Shown piece after piece: positions 6,675 to 9,116 of a DNA stretch of 9,116 nucleotides. This DNA comes from Verrucomicrobiota bacterium (GTDB lineage Bacteria > Verrucomicrobiota > Verrucomicrobiia > Chthoniobacterales > UBA10450). Both the position numbers and the translations under genes were made by a program. The notes under the pieces were generated by a model. That model ran no database searches. It had not been told where the DNA came from and was given only the letters and a program-made list of their open reading frames with translations. Numbering within the stretch: the stretch's first letter is position 1; each line of letters begins with the position of its first letter. The stretch lies in the NCBI GenBank assembly GCA_003219945.1, contig QHQV01000301.1:1-9116 (forward strand). Direction: 5' to 3'.

Positions 6675-6702
6675 CTGCACTGCGAGGCAGGTGCAGCTCG
6701 CA
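6675..6702. repeat. Interleaved inverted repeats between two genes
   Basis: Four 6-base arms lie in the order CTGCAC (6675-6680), TGCGAG (6681-6686), GTGCAG (6691-6696), CTCGCA (6697-6702). The first pairs with the third and the second with the fourth, so the two hairpins are mutually exclusive or the DNA forms two overlapping dyads. The site is 41 bases after the L,D-transpeptidase stop and 91 bases before the DUF4239 start. No T-tract follows, so it is not a standard terminator. Confidence 0.45.
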
Positions 6703-6743
6703 CCCAGAATCAACTCATGTTTATCGTAACTACGACCAGTTCG

Positions 6744-7751
6744 TTAGGTCTTTACAGGCTTGTCCTTTTGCGCAACGAGAATCTGGAAGTTCGGAGGGCT
6801 CTGGGTGCTCGGATCTACCGGTCTGTCTGTGAAGATGAGTGTCGCGCCGGGTGTGATGACTTCCTTTGCCTTATCCAGGAACGCAGCTGGCAGGCCGCTT
6901 TTCTGCGACGCCAAAAAAATGTTCTCGCTCGATTTGCTCTCGCCCGTGGATGTCACTTCCGCCCACCGGAGGTGTCCTTCCGAATCCATGCCCTGAAGCG
7001 CGCTAAAGACCAAGTCTTTCAGAGGCCTAATCACCTGAGGATTTGGTACTCCGGCACGACCGATTTCCACTCCGTTTCGGTAGACGTAAACTGTTTTATC
7101 CGCGCTGCTAACGATCACGGAAACTGGGCCGCTGGGAGAATTATCCGGATTCCAGTCGAATCGCCCGGCAGCAATGGGCTCACTCTCCTGACCGGCCCGG
7201 GAAAAGAAGAGACCAGGATGCACGGTTGTCGCGGGCGCAGAGTGCGCGTCCGCAATGATAACAGTCGCGCCTTTCATTGTGACGCCGAACAGGAGCTTGG
7301 AAAATTCAAGCGGAAGCCGGACGCATCCATGGGAGTCAGGATAACCTGGCAGGTCACCGGCGTGCAGCGCAATGCCGCCCCAGGTGACGCGCTCCATGTA
7401 AGGCATCTCTGCGCCTTTGTAGATGCTGGAGGTATGATGCACCTCTTTTTCCAGAATTGTGAACACGCCGGTGGGAGTACGATGACCGAGTCGTCCGGTG
7501 CTAACGCTTGATCGCGCGATGCAGATACCGTTGCGATACACATACGCCACCTGCTCGGTAATGCTGGCCACGATCAAAAGCGGTCCTTCAGGTGCGCGCT
7601 CGGGTTCCCAGACATATTGGCCCCGCTTGAGGGCGAGCGTTTCCGGCGACACCCGGACACCCTCTGTGAAGGTTTCAGCCAACACGATTGACCATGCGAG
7701 AACAAACAGCCCGGAAAGGACCGTAACCGACGAGGACAGTAAATACTTCAT
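6744..7751 (-). CDS. Exported L,D-transpeptidase (YkuD domain) with a degenerate second repeat
   Basis: This 335-residue protein starts with a signal peptide (MKYLLSSSVTVLSGLFVLAW, cleavage near LAETF at 25/26), so it acts in the periplasm. The YkuD catalytic domain spans about 56-168: strand LLIVASITEQVAYVYRNGI, the TGRLGHRTPTGVFTIL stretch, and the active-site motif with H130, S140, H141, G142, C143 and R145 (HAGDLPGYPDSHGCVRLP). L,D-transpeptidases use this Cys to form 3-3 peptidoglycan cross-links or to attach proteins to the wall; relatives can also carry out other acyl transfers. After about residue 205 the N-terminal strand pattern returns (GPVSVIVSSADKTVYVYRNG, 208-227) without any H...SHGC motif, so the C-terminal part looks like a non-catalytic copy. 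The start is ATG 7749-7751 with no clear Shine-Dalgarno sequence. It lies 81 bases behind the desaturase gene and beyond that gene's terminator, so it is probably transcribed separately. Confidence 0.92.
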   Translation of the reverse strand: MKYLLSSSVTVLSGLFVLAWSIVLAETFTEGVRVSPETLALKRGQYVWEPERAPEGPLLIVASITEQVAYVYRNGICIARSSVSTGRLGHRTPTGVFTILEKEVHHTSSIYKGAEMPYMERVTWGGIALHAGDLPGYPDSHGCVRLPLEFSKLLFGVTMKGATVIIADAHSAPATTVHPGLFFSRAGQESEPIAAGRFDWNPDNSPSGPVSVIVSSADKTVYVYRNGVEIGRAGVPNPQVIRPLKDLVFSALQGMDSEGHLRWAEVTSTGESKSSENIFLASQKSGLPAAFLDKAKEVITPGATLIFTDRPVDPSTQSPPNFQILVAQKDKPVKT

Positions 7752-7802
7752 TGCAGTTAACGATCAGCGCGATGTTTCAGAACAACCGTGATTTTCAATT
7801 CG

Positions 7803-7825
7803 TTTTGAAAAGCGCAAGTTGCGCT
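7803..7825 (-). terminator. Intrinsic terminator of the desaturase gene
   Basis: On the minus strand AGCGCA and TGCGCT pair around a 3-base loop (7811-7825), followed directly by TTTTC and then AAAACG. It sits 7 bases after the desaturase stop codon. The stem is short (6-7 bp) and the T-run is interrupted after four T, but position and layout fit an intrinsic terminator. Confidence 0.55.
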
Positions 7826-7832
7826 CGTAGTG

Positions 7833-8801
7833 CTAGGCGGCCGACTCAGAGTGTAGTTCCGGATTGTTCGATTCAACAGAAGGCAAATGCGAGTCGAGAA
7901 AACCGAGCGCGTGCGGCACCTTGATGACGCGCAGTCCAGCCTTACGCTGCTGTGCGACAATCTGATCGCGAAGCGCCTGCATTCGAGTCCAATGCACCTT
8001 TGGACGGAAATGATGTTCTGCGTGGTAGCCGTTGTAAAACCAAGTCCAGTTATAGACTTTGCCATAGGTGCTCACGCCCCATGCAATCGGCTTGTCGGGA
8101 TTGCCTCCGTAATGCCGATAGTACCCGTTCAGATAAGAGAGGCAGTGGCCAAAATACCAAAACGGCAAAAGGAAACAGATGTAATGCCAGTTCAGAATAC
8201 CGAGTATGACAAAAGTCGTGACGAAGCACGCCAGCTCGAACACTCCCCAAACCGCCTCGCGCCGGTTCTTGCGTTTCAATTCTTTGAGGACGGTCTTGGG
8301 ATCCTCGCGAAAGAAACTGATAAACGTGTATTTCAACGGATGTTCGGCTTCACCATCGTGGCCGTGCTTGTAAATCGAAATCCAATCGATCGTGTCCCCG
8401 TAGTCGTCGGGGCGGTCGGCGTTTCCCTTGTGATGCTGCATGTGGATGCACTCGTAGAAAATCTGACCAAAACAAACCGTGATCGATTCCATAATGCTGA
8501 ACAAGCGATTCAGCAGCGGCCACCGGAAATACGGATTGTGAATGAAGTTGTGGGAAATGCCGTTGATGTTCCAGGAAATGCTCACGGAATAGATGAAACC
8601 GAGAATCAGCATCACCCAGAGCGGCTCGCGTGGGAAAAGATAAAACATGCCGAAGAAATAAGCGCAGTGCAGAATGCCCGCTGCGACAGGAATTATATCC
8701 CATCGTGTGTGCGCAAAAACCTTGGAATTCGTCTTCGGACGTTCGATGGAGACGAGTTCGTTAGGCTTGAACTGGATACTTTCCATTCCTGGGAATCTCA
8801 T
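7833..8801 (-). CDS. Membrane-bound di-iron fatty acid desaturase
   Basis: This 322-residue integral membrane protein has the three histidine clusters of the fatty acid desaturase/hydroxylase superfamily: HNFIH (84-88), HMQHH (120-124) and HAEHH (260-264), with a further His at 230 (YYRHYGG). Hydrophobic segments at about 35-55, 61-80, 188-203 and 205-225 fit the usual two hairpins that bring the His clusters to the cytoplasmic face around a di-iron centre. The reaction would be an O2-dependent desaturation or hydroxylation of a lipid acyl chain; position and substrate cannot be read from sequence, and a carotenoid or sphingolipid-type hydroxylase is an alternative. The start ATG 8799-8801 is supported by AGGA seven bases upstream. 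A TAATAT at 8831-8836 (minus strand) could be a -10 element but lacks a good -35. A terminator follows the stop. No electron-transfer partner gene is present. Confidence 0.92.
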   Translation of the reverse strand: MRFPGMESIQFKPNELVSIERPKTNSKVFAHTRWDIIPVAAGILHCAYFFGMFYLFPREPLWVMLILGFIYSVSISWNINGISHNFIHNPYFRWPLLNRLFSIMESITVCFGQIFYECIHMQHHKGNADRPDDYGDTIDWISIYKHGHDGEAEHPLKYTFISFFREDPKTVLKELKRKNRREAVWGVFELACFVTTFVILGILNWHYICFLLPFWYFGHCLSYLNGYYRHYGGNPDKPIAWGVSTYGKVYNWTWFYNGYHAEHHFRPKVHWTRMQALRDQIVAQQRKAGLRVIKVPHALGFLDSHLPSVESNNPELHSESAA

Positions 8802-8808
8802 GATGTTG

Positions 8809-8812
8809 TCCT
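8809..8812 (-). promoter_or_regulatory. Ribosome binding site of the desaturase gene
   Basis: AGGA lies seven bases before ATG 8801. It is the only convincing Shine-Dalgarno sequence in the window and decides for the first Met over Met6. Confidence 0.6.
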
Positions 8813-8957
8813 GTCGGCGAAGCGCTTGCGATATTAGGCCGGGCCGTATATCGGGGAAAGCCTTATTTTTTAGGCAGAGATATTCTTAAGGGGTTACCGA
8901 GAACGGCGCGCACAAGTCGGGCAGCCGGTTGTAACGTCGCAGTTCCAATCAAGATAC

Positions 8958-9039
8958 TGCCAGGGAGGGGACTCGAACCCCTACGGATTTCTCCACCAGA
9001 TCCTAAGTCTGGCGCGTCTGCCAATTTCGCCACCCCGGC
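8958..9039 (-). tRNA. tRNA-Leu (anticodon UAG)
   Basis: On the minus strand the acceptor GCCGGGG (9033-9039) pairs with CCCTGGC (8959-8965, one G-U), with A as discriminator at 8958. The D-arm has GCG...CGC around AAATTGGCAGA. The anticodon stem CCAGA/TCTGG encloses the loop CTTAGGA with anticodon TAG, read as UAG, which decodes CUA and related Leu codons. A long variable arm (GGAGAAATCC) marks a class II tRNA, and the T-arm is AGGGG-TTCGAGT-CCCCT. CCA is not encoded; GTA follows the discriminator, so CCA must be added by tRNA nucleotidyltransferase. All arms are intact, so this should be functional. Confidence 0.96.
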
Positions 9040-9090
9040 ACACTTGATGCTGAACTACTTATGAACAAGTAAACGTAGCGATTTATTGCC

Positions 9091-9111
9091 TGTGCTAGAT
9101 GTTGTGCTAGA
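9091..9111. repeat. 9-bp direct repeat upstream of the tRNA
   Basis: TGTGCTAGA occurs at 9091-9099 and again at 9103-9111, three bases apart (12-base period). The pair lies about 52 bases upstream of the tRNA 5' end. It could be part of a promoter-proximal protein site or the edge of something beyond the window; nothing else in 9040-9116 is recognisable. Confidence 0.4.
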
Positions 9112-9116
9112 GTTAC

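Noticed and set aside
6717..7511. 264-codon plus-strand open frame
   Set aside because: It lies opposite the L,D-transpeptidase gene, which has a full catalytic motif and signal peptide; the composition is Arg/Cys-rich as expected of an antisense frame.
7887..8837. 316-codon plus-strand open frame
   Set aside because: It is the complement of the desaturase gene, whose three histidine boxes, start and ribosome binding site are clear. The plus-strand product has no recognisable motif.
9055..9116. Minus-strand open frame from the right edge to a TAG at 9055
   Set aside because: Only 20 low-complexity residues (Ser/Thr-rich) are visible, just upstream of the tRNA; too little to call a gene end or an integrase.
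8958..9116. Integration site of a genomic island at the tRNA
   Set aside because: The tRNA is intact, but no duplicated tRNA 3' end or integrase gene is visible on either side.

Overview
The window comes from a Gram-negative chromosome. It holds a triacyl-lipoprotein candidate, two outer-membrane beta-barrel products (one decayed), an exported L,D-transpeptidase and a membrane-bound fatty acid desaturase. The protein mix (secreted FGE-sulfatase protein, PAS-GAF-PP2C regulator, DUF4239 membrane protein, short lipoprotein ending in Trp-Trp), the moderate GC by eye and the near absence of Shine-Dalgarno sequences suggest a soil Verrucomicrobiota or similar lineage. That placement is an inference; no marker gene here settles it. 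Every supported gene, including the tRNA, lies on the minus strand, so genes are read from the right end towards the left.

Right end to middle, in reading order: a tRNA-Leu(UAG) at 8958-9039 without an encoded CCA; a three-histidine-box fatty acid desaturase (7833-8801) with the best ribosome binding site in the window and a compact terminator behind it; an exported YkuD L,D-transpeptidase (6744-7751) that carries a second, degenerate copy of its N-terminal beta segment; a four-helix DUF4239 protein (5822-6583); and an outer-membrane beta-barrel protein (about 4968-5771). The last two are 50 bases apart and may be co-transcribed.

Middle to left: a secreted formylglycine-generating-enzyme-like protein (3786-4871) that keeps both catalytic cysteines and has a plausible promoter of its own; a PAS-GAF-PP2C (SpoIIE/RsbU-type) phosphatase (1858-3669) with a perfect 8-bp dyad just before its start; and a 135-residue lipoprotein of unknown function (1295-1702).

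The left 1.3 kb is damaged. The only stretch of more than 300 bases without an intact gene (965-1294) reads as the remains of an outer-membrane beta-barrel gene broken across several frames. Directly behind it is a short-chain dehydrogenase/reductase split by one frameshift (201-964). At the left edge an open frame (1-121) is the first 40 codons of another gene that leaves the window.

Most genes concern the cell envelope: membrane lipid desaturation, peptidoglycan cross-linking, outer-membrane barrels, a lipoprotein and a secreted FGE-like enzyme. The spacings and separate regulatory signals argue for several short transcription units, not one operon. I find no CRISPR array, insertion sequence, phage gene or defence system. 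The points most worth a second look are the broken genes at the left, the secreted FGE-like protein with an intact cysteine pair, the half-duplicated L,D-transpeptidase, and two unexplained dyad structures.
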